Positions 1-8,071 of a stretch of DNA of 64,000 nucleotides are shown piece by piece. The DNA is from JAUILH01 sp964230215 (GTDB lineage: Bacteria; Bacteroidota; Bacteroidia; Flavobacteriales_D; JAUILH01), in contig CAXRGQ010000011.1 of assembly GCA_964230215.1 (NCBI GenBank), forward strand, positions 124,001 through 188,000, written 5' to 3'. The notes under the pieces were generated by a model. It was not told the DNA's origin, did not search any database, and was given only the letters and a program-made list of their open reading frames with translations. Positions within the stretch are counted from its first letter, which is position 1, and each line of letters opens with the position of its first letter. Both the position numbers and the translations under genes were made by a program.

Positions 1-552
1 AGCGGATCGGAATTAGCGGAAGCAAAAAGATCTAATCACGCCTATCATTCATACACTAACACATTTCCATCGCTAGAAATAATGTTAGCGAATGAGATTA
101 ACGCAGCCAATACATGGTATGCATCCATAGAAGAAGATGAAAGAACATGGATTAAACAAAAAGTGAATGTCGACTCAGCCTTTGCTGCTAAATATTATAC
201 CGAGCCAGATGCAGAAGTACCAAATTATTCTCCTTATGTAAAGCCAAAACCAGACGTTTCAATCGATGATATTAGGACACAATTGCAGCGGCCCGAATCA
301 ATGATAGACATATATAAAGGTATTGAGTTGAGCGAGGAAGATAAAATCCTGATTGACTCTCTTTATAAAAGTGAAACCCAAGTGAATTCTGATTCCAATC
401 CGAAGGAGGATGAATCCATTACTTCTTCTGATTCGAGTAAGCAGAAATCTGAAGACACAGAATCCAAATCAAACATGATGTGGCTATTTGTCGGGATAGG
501 ACTCATAGTGGTAATCACAATAGTTGTAATAGCACGAAGAATGCGGAAGTAA
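1..552 (+). CDS. C-terminal part of a membrane-anchored protein of unknown function (5' end outside window)
   Basis: The reading frame is open from base 1, so the ATG at 82 is probably internal and the gene starts before the window. I do not recognise the family. The visible 183 residues have a mixed polar region rich in Tyr, Trp and Asp, then a low-complexity Ser/Asp/Glu/Lys linker (about the codons at 385-470), then one hydrophobic segment of about 20 residues followed by a short basic tail (ARRMRK). That layout suggests a single C-terminal membrane anchor with the bulk of the protein on the outer side of the membrane. It is followed 45 bp later by the NhaC-type antiporter gene on the same strand. 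Confidence 0.7.
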   Translation, partial: SGSELAEAKRSNHAYHSYTNTFPSLEIMLANEINAANTWYASIEEDERTWIKQKVNVDSAFAAKYYTEPDAEVPNYSPYVKPKPDVSIDDIRTQLQRPESMIDIYKGIELSEEDKILIDSLYKSETQVNSDSNPKEDESITSSDSSKQKSEDTESKSNMMWLFVGIGLIVVITIVVIARRMRK

Positions 553-573
553 AAAATAAGCCAAGTGAATGCT

Positions 574-581
574 TATATTTG
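574..581 (+). promoter_or_regulatory. candidate Bacteroidota -7 box of the nhaC-like gene
   Basis: TATATTTG matches the Bacteroidota TAnnTTTG -7 consensus exactly and lies 16 bp before the ATG at 598. I see no matching TTG at the -33 position, so support is partial. Confidence 0.35.
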
Positions 582-597
582 AGGAAAATTGTGATGC

Positions 598-2367
598 ATG
601 AATATTAAAAAGCCAAGTTTGTTTATGGCCTTAGTGCCAATTCTTTTTTTGGTAGTGGTGTTGTTTTTGAATGTGATGATATTTGAGAGCGATTCTACTG
701 GCGGTCCGAATCAAATAGCGTTATTACTTGGAGCAGCCATAGCATCTTTAATAGGCTTGAATCTTGGAGCTAAGTGGCCAACAATACGCGATGGCATAAC
801 AAAAAGCATTAGTTCAACCATAGGTGCAATTATCATTTTGTTATTGATAGGAGCATTGGCTGGTACTTGGGTTATCTCGGGTATCGTTCCTGCTATGGTT
901 TATTACGGATTACACATTCTAAATCCGGAGATATTTTTATTCGCCTCATGTGTGATTAGTGCAATTGTATCTCTTGCTACAGGAAGCTCATGGTCTACTA
1001 TTGCCACGGTAGGTATAGCACTTTTAGGTATTGGAGAAGCAATGGATATGCACACGGGTCTCACAGCAGGGGCAATTATATCAGGTGCTTATTTTGGAGA
1101 TAAGATGTCGCCTTTGAGTGATACTACAAACTTAGCTCCGGCAATGGCAGGAACGGATTTGTTCACTCATATCCGTCACATGGCGTGGACCACAATTCCA
1201 TCAATCGTCATTACATTATTGATTTTCCTCTTTATTGGTTTTAGTTACAAATCTTCTGGCAACACAACAGATATTGATTTAATCACTCAGACTATAAAGC
1301 AAAAATTTGACATTACTCCTCTTCTGTTTATCGTGCCTGCGGTTGTGATTTTTATGATTATTCGTAAAATTCCTGCGATACCTTCATTATTAGTGGGTGC
1401 ATTGTTGGGAGGAATATTTGCTATCATATTTCAGCCAAATGTGGTAGAAGAAGTTGGTAGTCAGACAAGTATTACGTTTGAAGGCAATGAGTTTGCAAGC
1501 GAGGATATGATATGGCGTGATGCTGACGGCAACACTATAGATGATTTTAGTTTGGAAGATGTACGCCCTGGTGAATATTCAGTTGAGATTAACAACAGTG
1601 AAACTGGGTCGATTGCATACGCTTCTTTAACTATTCCGGAATATGGAGAGGAAGTAGATGTTGAAGTACCGTTAAGCGTTGAAAACAACGGAGTGCCATC
1701 GGTGTCAGAAACAGTTGTCAGCGTGAAAAGGACAGGTTATTTGTTATCAGCATTTGTGGCCTTTAACAAATCATTAATGGACTCAATGACGGATGGAGAC
1801 GGTAATAATTTAATCAGGACAGATAATGATGCTGTAAATGAATTGATTTCGGGTAAAGGCATGGCCAGTATGCTAAATACGATATGGTTAATAATTTGTG
1901 CAATGGCATTCGGTGGAGCGATGGAAATGGCCGGATTATTACAGCGCATAACTGAAACGATAATTGGCTGGGCTAAGTCGAGAGGCGGGTTGATAGGTGC
2001 GACTGCAGGGACATGTGTTTTCTTTAACGCAACCGCATCTGATCAATATTTGGCCATCGTCGTTCCGGGTAAAATGTTTGCAAGCACATACCGAAAAAGA
2101 GGATTAAAGCCAGAAAACTTAAGTAGAACCCTTGAAGATTCAGGCACTGTTACATCCGTATTAATTCCATGGAACACATGTGGTGCTACACAGGCAAATG
2201 TACTGGGAATTAGCACTCTGACATTCGCCCCATTTTGCTTCTTTAACATTATTAGCCCAATCATTACCGTGATTTACGGAATTGTTGGATTTAAAGTACC
2301 TAGAATTGAAGAAGATGATAGTGATAATGATGATTCTACAGAGGATAATGTAGAACTATCGGCATAA
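598..2367 (+). CDS. nhaC: NhaC-type Na+/H+ antiporter with a hydrophilic insert
   Basis: Inner-membrane antiporter of the NhaC family, expected to export Na+ in exchange for H+. Family motifs are clear: TGSSWST near residue 127, GAYFGDKMSPLSDTTN near 162-177, and the second half from about 425 with IWLIICAMAFGGAME and FFNATASDQYLAIVVPGKMF. Multiple hydrophobic segments are seen in both halves. Between about residues 286 and 385, where NhaC proteins normally carry a short loop, there is roughly 90 residues of hydrophilic, strand-like sequence (for example VRPGEYSVEINN), looking like a small beta-sandwich domain. The C-terminus is a short acidic tail. The start is the ATG at 598, following a -7-like box. 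Confidence 0.88.
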   Translation: MNIKKPSLFMALVPILFLVVVLFLNVMIFESDSTGGPNQIALLLGAAIASLIGLNLGAKWPTIRDGITKSISSTIGAIIILLLIGALAGTWVISGIVPAMVYYGLHILNPEIFLFASCVISAIVSLATGSSWSTIATVGIALLGIGEAMDMHTGLTAGAIISGAYFGDKMSPLSDTTNLAPAMAGTDLFTHIRHMAWTTIPSIVITLLIFLFIGFSYKSSGNTTDIDLITQTIKQKFDITPLLFIVPAVVIFMIIRKIPAIPSLLVGALLGGIFAIIFQPNVVEEVGSQTSITFEGNEFASEDMIWRDADGNTIDDFSLEDVRPGEYSVEINNSETGSIAYASLTIPEYGEEVDVEVPLSVENNGVPSVSETVVSVKRTGYLLSAFVAFNKSLMDSMTDGDGNNLIRTDNDAVNELISGKGMASMLNTIWLIICAMAFGGAMEMAGLLQRITETIIGWAKSRGGLIGATAGTCVFFNATASDQYLAIVVPGKMFASTYRKRGLKPENLSRTLEDSGTVTSVLIPWNTCGATQANVLGISTLTFAPFCFFNIISPIITVIYGIVGFKVPRIEEDDSDNDDSTEDNVELSA

Positions 2368-2450
2368 TCTCAGTCTTGGTCTAATAATTGCAACTATTAA
2401 TTGCAAAACCGAATAGATTTTTTTAAATTTATTACAATAACTATTAGATT

Positions 2451-3209
2451 ATGAGTATAAAACTTCTACTTATCACTGCTATTGGTCTATCTACGGGTGT
2501 TGTTTACGCACAGCCTACAAAGAACACGCAGAAATTAGACTCTCAAGTACCTCACAAAAAGAAGTATACAGCTGCTGTAGTTGATGAAGACCTTGGGATA
2601 GACATGTACGAAAAATTAAACAAGTTTATCTCTGCAGACTCAGTTAGATTATGCAATGGATATGACTGTGAAGGCTGGGTTACGGACAATTATGAGGATG
2701 GCACCGTTATTCATAAGGGTTTCTATGAAGACGGACAGTTAAAGATATATAAGAACTATTATCCTGACGGTACCTTGGAAAGAGAGTTTAAGACAATCGA
2801 CAATTACCGTTGTACTTTAAAGAAATACTTTCCTGATGGATCTGTTAAAAGTGAGGTTCGTTACTTACATGGAACACCTCAAATCTGGTCTGATTTCTAT
2901 AAAAACGGTAACCAGAAGTATTACGAAGAGTATCATAAAAGCCTAACCTATCATATCGAGAAGAAATCATTCTTTGAGAACGGGACACCAGAAGATGAAT
3001 TGGTTTTGGTACATAAAAAGAAATTGAATTACGATAAGAATGAATATCATAACAATGGTCAAGTGAAAGTTGACGGTGAGATGAAATTCAGCGAAGAGTC
3101 GTATGATTATATCAAAACAGGTACGTGGAAATTCTACAACGAATCTGGTGCGATTAAAAAAGAACTTACCTACAATAGAGGTCGTGTAAGCGACGAGAAA
3201 ACCTATTGA
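2451..3209 (+). CDS. secreted YwqK/MORN-like repeat protein
   Basis: A 252-residue protein with an N-terminal signal peptide (hydrophobic core then VYAQ at about 18-21). The body consists of short repeats of the type F/Y-x-D/N-G-x-x-x (YEDGQL, YPDGTLERE, FPDGSVKSE, YKNGNQ, FFENGTPE, YHNNGQVK), typical of the MORN-like proteins that pipelines label toxin-antitoxin system YwqK family antitoxin. In Bacteroidota these are mostly envelope proteins of unknown role, and no toxin gene is adjacent. It stands alone and is followed by two tandem terminator hairpins. A longer paralogue lies at 37691-38947. Confidence 0.8.
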   Translation: MSIKLLLITAIGLSTGVVYAQPTKNTQKLDSQVPHKKKYTAAVVDEDLGIDMYEKLNKFISADSVRLCNGYDCEGWVTDNYEDGTVIHKGFYEDGQLKIYKNYYPDGTLEREFKTIDNYRCTLKKYFPDGSVKSEVRYLHGTPQIWSDFYKNGNQKYYEEYHKSLTYHIEKKSFFENGTPEDELVLVHKKKLNYDKNEYHNNGQVKVDGEMKFSEESYDYIKTGTWKFYNESGAIKKELTYNRGRVSDEKTY

Positions 3210-3238
3210 TCTAATAGCTTAACGTTTAAAATCGAATT

Positions 3239-3270
3239 GTCCTGACGACCTACCGGTGTCAGGACTTTTT
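3239..3270 (+). terminator. intrinsic terminator, first of a tandem pair
   Basis: Perfect 8-bp stem gtcctgac (3239-3246) / gtcaggac (3258-3265), an 11-nt loop, then TTTTT. It lies just after the YwqK-like gene. It shares stem and loop sequence with the hairpin at 3307. Confidence 0.8.
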
Positions 3271-3306
3271 ATTTACAGCTATGGAGAAAACTTGTTTTGT
3301 GATGCC

Positions 3307-3341
3307 GTCCTGACGAACTAACGGTGTCAGGACTTTTTTTT
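3307..3341 (+). terminator. intrinsic terminator, second of a tandem pair
   Basis: The same stem gtcctgac (3307-3314) / gtcaggac (3326-3333) as the hairpin 68 bp upstream, with a related 11-nt loop, followed by eight T. It separates the plus-strand gene from the convergent RND gene. Confidence 0.8.
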
Positions 3342-3385
3342 AGTGAAGTGTGGCTTTAATTAGCCCTATACAATCCGACTTAAAT

Positions 3386-5728
3386 TCAGTTTTTCGAACT
3401 CTTTTTCATGCTTACGATATATAGTGCCGGCAATAGAAATAAATCAGCAATAACCGCAATAAACAAGGTAATACTGATTAGATATCCCACATAGAAGGTT
3501 CCTAAGAACTCAGAGAACACCAACATTAAAAAACCGCTACACAGGATCAATGATGTGATTATAATCGCCCTCCCAGTGCTTAAATAAGCTCTTTTTAGCG
3601 AGTAAATATCACTTCTGCCCTTCATCTTCTCAATCTTCAACTTACTCATAAAGTGAATGGTGTCGTCAACACAAATCCCAAATGCAATAGTGAATATTAT
3701 ACTTATCGACACTTTTAAGTCTGTTCCACTTGCTCCTAAAACTCCAGATATAAGTACTAAAGGGATGATATTCGGGATGAGAGATATCAGCATCATTTTT
3801 ATAGATCTAAAGAGTAGCCCCATTATAATAGCAACCAATACAAATGCCATAAGAAGACCTACCAGCATATTTTTAGACAATTGACGGTTGTTGATGTCAA
3901 TAAGGTGAGCTGTTCCCGTCAAAGAATAATCAACTAGGTCTGTGTTAACCGAATCCTTTACAAACTGAGCCAAATCATTGTTCATCTCCTCTAGTTTTAC
4001 CGAGCCCAAGTCCCCTATTCTACCAGTAATTCGGCTTATACTTAAGCCAGTATCAATCAAGCCAACAATCTGCTCAAGATCAGGGTCGATTTGTTTGGTG
4101 GAATCAGTCAATTGTGATTTATAGCGCTTCATCATAAGTTTGATGGGACGTGTATCTTGTTTAAATTCCTTCTTTGTGTCAGCTAGTTTATATGAATTAT
4201 CGGCACCACCTGAATTGGTCTCATGGATGCTTTTTATTACCGTGTTAAGAGACATCATACCTCCAACACCATAATTTGACTTTAGGTAACGTTCTATCTT
4301 ATCTACTTCATCTACAACCTTTCTATCCAATAATGTATAATTAGTATCCTTAACATGAATATTCATTTCGAAAGGCCTTACGCCACCAAAGTTTTCCTCA
4401 AAAAAGGTGAATTGCTTTCTAATCTTATTCGAAGGACGCAAATCTTCCAAAATATAGTTGTCCTGCTTAATCTGCAACGCGAAAAACACACCTATGGCAG
4501 TAATTGCAGCAGACACAGCTAAGCATGTTTTCGGATGTCTAATAACAAAACGGAATGAGCGCCTTAACATAGGTTGCCAGAATTCGGATTGTTTTCTGAA
4601 TTCAGGAACCTTCATTAAAACAAATACGGATGGTAACACCGAAAAGGCAAGTACAAAAGCAATTAATACACCTATTGCCGTGTATAATCCGAAAATTCTA
4701 ATGGGCTCCGTGGTAGACGTTAATAAGGTTGCAAATCCAATAGCAGTGGTTAATGATGTCAGTAAAGTGGCTAATCCAATTTCTCTAAAAGACGTTCTAA
4801 GTGCTACTAGTTTGGGCTTCCCGAGTCTAAGTTCTTCCAAATACTTAGATACCATGTGAACCACATCTGACATACCAACTACAAATATTATTGTTGGCAG
4901 CATAGTTAATACCATGTTTACAGGTTCATTTATCATGGCCATAAAACCAACTACCCAAACGTCTCCGAGAAGAACTATAGTCAAAGGAACGATTATGCCC
5001 CAGGAGGCTTTATAAGCAAAGTATAAGAAGACAATAAGAAGAACAATGGACGCGGAAATAAAAATTATTAAATCCTGTTGCATTAGTTCAATGTAGTAAG
5101 ATTGACCTATACTTCTTCCGGCATAGTTTATCTCATAATTATCAAACTCTTTTGTGATTTCCGGAATTCTATCTGCCAACTCATCACACTTTGCTTTAGA
5201 TAAAAAATCTTCTGTCTTAACAAATATAGTAGCTGATTTACCATCTTTACTTATGAACGTTCCTACATACCTATCATCATTCAACACATATTCACTATCT
5301 GCTATTAGAAGTGAGTCATCCTTGTAGCGGACAAGGTCAACGGTGTCAATTTCTTGTGTGATGCTCCCAATCCGTTTCTTAAATCGTTTAAGATTGGCCA
5401 AAGACACCACATTCTCGACATAGGGTATTTCTTCTAGATGGGCAGATAGTTCTTCTATGTCTTCAAGGGTTTCTTTATTCAGAATCCCACTCTCAGACTT
5501 CAGTCCAATTAGAACAAAATCATTATCCGACCCAAACTGATCTCTATGTTGCTTGAAGGTTTCAGTTGCCTCATCCCCTTCAGGAAAGAACTTTTCAAAA
5601 TCATAATCAAAGCTTAAGTTGGTAACAATAAAATAGACAAACATTGCCGTTAAAAGCCCAACTACAATCAATACTGAACGGGCAATACGCTTAGCTTTTC
5701 CTTCATCCCAACTATCTTGTTCAACCAT
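3386..5728 (-). CDS. RND/MMPL-superfamily transporter
   Basis: A 780-residue inner-membrane protein with the two-fold RND architecture: TM1 near residues 17-35, a large periplasmic domain (about 40-205), a block of five to six TM segments (about 213-370), TM7 near 400, a second periplasmic domain (about 430-605), and a final TM block from about 612. GDVWVVGFMAMIN, VVGMSDVVHMVSKYLEEL and FGICVDDTIHFMSKLK are typical of the MMPL/SSD-type permeases that lack outer-membrane partners in their operon. Such proteins export lipids or hydrophobic compounds; the substrate here cannot be told. It stands as a single gene, convergent with the YwqK-like gene and divergent from the T9SS gene at 5814. An exact -7 box (5748-5755) precedes it. 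Confidence 0.88.
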   Translation of the reverse strand: MVEQDSWDEGKAKRIARSVLIVVGLLTAMFVYFIVTNLSFDYDFEKFFPEGDEATETFKQHRDQFGSDNDFVLIGLKSESGILNKETLEDIEELSAHLEEIPYVENVVSLANLKRFKKRIGSITQEIDTVDLVRYKDDSLLIADSEYVLNDDRYVGTFISKDGKSATIFVKTEDFLSKAKCDELADRIPEITKEFDNYEINYAGRSIGQSYYIELMQQDLIIFISASIVLLIVFLYFAYKASWGIIVPLTIVLLGDVWVVGFMAMINEPVNMVLTMLPTIIFVVGMSDVVHMVSKYLEELRLGKPKLVALRTSFREIGLATLLTSLTTAIGFATLLTSTTEPIRIFGLYTAIGVLIAFVLAFSVLPSVFVLMKVPEFRKQSEFWQPMLRRSFRFVIRHPKTCLAVSAAITAIGVFFALQIKQDNYILEDLRPSNKIRKQFTFFEENFGGVRPFEMNIHVKDTNYTLLDRKVVDEVDKIERYLKSNYGVGGMMSLNTVIKSIHETNSGGADNSYKLADTKKEFKQDTRPIKLMMKRYKSQLTDSTKQIDPDLEQIVGLIDTGLSISRITGRIGDLGSVKLEEMNNDLAQFVKDSVNTDLVDYSLTGTAHLIDINNRQLSKNMLVGLLMAFVLVAIIMGLLFRSIKMMLISLIPNIIPLVLISGVLGASGTDLKVSISIIFTIAFGICVDDTIHFMSKLKIEKMKGRSDIYSLKRAYLSTGRAIIITSLILCSGFLMLVFSEFLGTFYVGYLISITLFIAVIADLFLLPALYIVSMKKSSKN

Positions 5729-5747
5729 TCGTCCAGTTATTTTACCG

Positions 5748-5755
5748 CAAACTTA
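5748..5755 (-). promoter_or_regulatory. candidate -7 box of the RND transporter gene
   Basis: On the minus strand the sequence reads TAAGTTTG, an exact TAnnTTTG match, about 20 nt before the start codon at 5728. No clear -33 TTG was found. Confidence 0.4.
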
Positions 5756-5813
5756 CAAACTATATGCATGTGTTTTAAAAGTATTATCTTAGTGTGAACT
5801 TAAAACCATATAT

Positions 5814-6863
5814 ATGAAACACAACTACATTAACAAACGATTATCTTTAATGTTTGGCACTGCTCTACTAAGCTCTGTAGCTATTGCGCAGCCAACATTA
5901 GATTCAACTAATAATGCAACCATTATAGGCGAATCAATGACTTATTATGTTGCAGATTCGAACGTTACAAATTACAGTGGTACAAACGGAGCGAGTGCTG
6001 TTTGGAACTACTCTAACTTGTGGGGATATGGCACCACAGTGGACAATGATGTGGTAGATGCTAGTACAACTACGTATGCATCTGACTATCCTAATTCTGA
6101 TATTGCAGATGAAATGCAGGGCAGTATGATTATCTATAGAAATACAACTGCAGATTCATCATGGTCTCAGGGATATGTGTTAACAATTCCAGGAATGGGA
6201 GAAGCGACAATTACACTAACAGATGACCTTAAGACAATGGAGTATCCATTTAATTTTATGGATGCTTTCACAGATGATTTAGATGGTGAAGCTAGTGTAA
6301 ACATAAGCCCGTTCCCTGTTCCATATAGCGGTACGGTAAATGTTGAGGCTGATGCTTACGGAACAATTAACATTGCTGGGACCACTTTTAACAATGTGTT
6401 ACGCGTTATGACATCAGAAGATTCTGAAGCTGATGCAAGCCTTTTAGGTGGCGGAATTATTCCTATTGATCGTCTTCAGTTTGATTACTATGATCCTGCA
6501 ACGTCTAAATTTCCAATCTTTAGACATATAACTATGACTATCAATGGCACGGCGTCTTCAGTTGTTTATAGCTCTGTTCCACTTCCGTTATCTGATAACG
6601 AAATTGCACAAAGCGTTTCTATGACAGTTGCTCCAAATCCAGCGGATAATGCTATTAGTATTCAGTTAAATAGCTCAGTTGGAAACAATGCAAATATTTA
6701 CATTGTAAATGCGGTAGGTCAAGTTGTATTGCAAGAGCAAGCTAGAATTGTTGCTGGTAACAATACAATCCAACAGGACATTTCAGGATTGTCTGCCGGA
6801 ATTTATTTCGTTAAAGTACACTCAGGAAATGCAATAAGCACTCAAAAGATTTACGTTAAGTAA
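5814..6863 (+). CDS. secreted protein with T9SS type A sorting tail
   Basis: A 349-residue secreted protein of unknown function. It has an N-terminal signal peptide (about residues 8-26, ending IAIAQ or VAIAQ), a Ser/Thr/Asn-rich beta-type body, and a C-terminal T9SS type A tail from about residue 267: VAPNPADNAISI, then IVNAVGQVV, then LSAGIYFVKVHSG and a closing KIYVK. The family rule is that this tail directs export across the outer membrane by the type IX system and is then cleaved. The body has no enzyme motif that I recognise. It is a single gene ending at a strong bidirectional terminator. Confidence 0.88.
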   Translation: MKHNYINKRLSLMFGTALLSSVAIAQPTLDSTNNATIIGESMTYYVADSNVTNYSGTNGASAVWNYSNLWGYGTTVDNDVVDASTTTYASDYPNSDIADEMQGSMIIYRNTTADSSWSQGYVLTIPGMGEATITLTDDLKTMEYPFNFMDAFTDDLDGEASVNISPFPVPYSGTVNVEADAYGTINIAGTTFNNVLRVMTSEDSEADASLLGGGIIPIDRLQFDYYDPATSKFPIFRHITMTINGTASSVVYSSVPLPLSDNEIAQSVSMTVAPNPADNAISIQLNSSVGNNANIYIVNAVGQVVLQEQARIVAGNNTIQQDISGLSAGIYFVKVHSGNAISTQKIYVK

Positions 6864-6886
6864 TTAATCGTAATCTATTGTATATA

Positions 6887-6924
6887 AAACAAGTAAGGGG
6901 CTCAAATGAGCCCCTTACTTGTTT
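6887..6924. terminator. bidirectional intrinsic terminator
   Basis: A perfect 18-bp inverted repeat (6887-6904 / 6907-6924) with AAAC at the left edge and GTTT at the right, containing the core aaggggctc / gagcccctt. It lies between the ends of the convergent T9SS gene and ilvE and can serve both. Confidence 0.85.
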
Positions 6925-6940
6925 GTGTAAGATCATATTC

Positions 6941-8005
6941 TTAAACTCTACTAACCCAATTGAACTTATCTTCAACTCTAGCTCTCTTTAAATCATTAAT
7001 GTACGCATACACCTTATTAGAGAACCCTCTCGAAGGAATCTCTGGCAATACATAATCTTTATCGTCAAATCCAATGGTGTGTATTTGAGCAATGGTAGCT
7101 GCTGTTCCTGCACCAAAAGCATCTGTTAAACTGCCATCTTCAAGTGCTGCGCGAATTTCTGCTACTTCTACTCTACGCTCTTCAACTTCAATCCCCCAAT
7201 CTCTGGCAATGTCAAGTACAGATTTTCTCGTAATACCTGGAAGAATCGCTCCTGATAATGAAGGTGAAATCAATTTACCGTTGATTTCGAAAATAACATT
7301 CATTGTGCCAGCTTCTTCAATGTATTTGTGTTCTTTGGCGTCTGTCCAAATCAACTGATGATATCCTTTGTCTTTTGCAAGCTTTGCTGGGTATAATGAC
7401 GCTGCATAATTACCGGCCGCTTTTGCTTCACCTACGCCTCCAACAGCCGCACGAGTATAGTTCATTTCTATTTTAACCTTAAGTGGTTCGGAATAGTACG
7501 CCCCAACAGGACAACAGAAAATCATAAATAAGTAATTATCCGATGGCTTGATACCAATGTATTCGTCTGTAGCAAACATAAATGGACGGATGTACAGAGA
7601 AGCTTCATTGTTTTGAGGAATCCAATCTCTATCTAGGTCTACTAGAGCTTTTAACCCACTCATAAATGTGTCTACCGGAATCTCAGGCATGCACATTCTT
7701 TTCGCGGAGGCATTGAGTCTTTTTGCATTTTCTTCTGGTCTAAATAGCAATACTTGACCATTATCATCTTTGTAAGCTTTCATTCCTTCAAAGATGGATT
7801 GTCCATAGTGAATGGCAGAAATAGCAGGATGTAAATCTAAATTCTGAAATGGCTTTATGGTAGCTTTTCCCCACTTACCATCGGCATACTCCATCACTAG
7901 CATGTGATCAGTGAATACACGTCCAAATGGTAAATTATCAAAGTCAATACTAGCTATTTTAGATTGCTCCGTTTTAATAATCTCTATCTCCTGTGCTTCC
8001 GTCAT
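6941..8005 (-). CDS. ilvE: branched-chain amino acid aminotransferase
   Basis: A fold-type IV PLP enzyme that transfers the amino group between Leu/Ile/Val and 2-oxoglutarate in the cytoplasm. At 354 residues it fits the longer BCAT-II (eukaryote-like) branch. Seen: HYGQSIFEGMKAY (about 66-78), RMCMPEIP, LYIRPFMFATDEYIGIKPS, the Schiff-base lysine region VGEAKAAGNYAAS (lysine about 195), EEAGTMNVIFEI and the phosphate-binding GAGTAATIAQI near the C-terminus. No other ilv or leu genes are nearby. A full Bacteroidota-type promoter precedes it. Confidence 0.95.
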   Translation of the reverse strand: MTEAQEIEIIKTEQSKIASIDFDNLPFGRVFTDHMLVMEYADGKWGKATIKPFQNLDLHPAISAIHYGQSIFEGMKAYKDDNGQVLLFRPEENAKRLNASAKRMCMPEIPVDTFMSGLKALVDLDRDWIPQNNEASLYIRPFMFATDEYIGIKPSDNYLFMIFCCPVGAYYSEPLKVKIEMNYTRAAVGGVGEAKAAGNYAASLYPAKLAKDKGYHQLIWTDAKEHKYIEEAGTMNVIFEINGKLISPSLSGAILPGITRKSVLDIARDWGIEVEERRVEVAEIRAALEDGSLTDAFGAGTAATIAQIHTIGFDDKDYVLPEIPSRGFSNKVYAYINDLKRARVEDKFNWVSRV

Positions 8006-8028
8006 TTCAAATCAAATTTATTATTGCG

Positions 8029-8060
8029 CAAATATAGCTATTTTTAAGCCCTAATTCAAG
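8029..8060 (-). promoter_or_regulatory. Bacteroidota-type promoter of ilvE
   Basis: On the minus strand CTTG (8057-8060) is followed after 20 nt by TATATTTG (8029-8036), matching TTG-N19-21-TAnnTTTG. The ATG of ilvE is at 8005, about 24 nt downstream. Confidence 0.6.
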
Positions 8061-8071
8061 GATTATTTTAA

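Noticed and set aside
2451..3209. Toxin-antitoxin label for the YwqK/MORN-like proteins
   Set aside because: No toxin gene is adjacent here or at 37691-38947, and both are secreted repeat proteins; the antitoxin label is a database name only.
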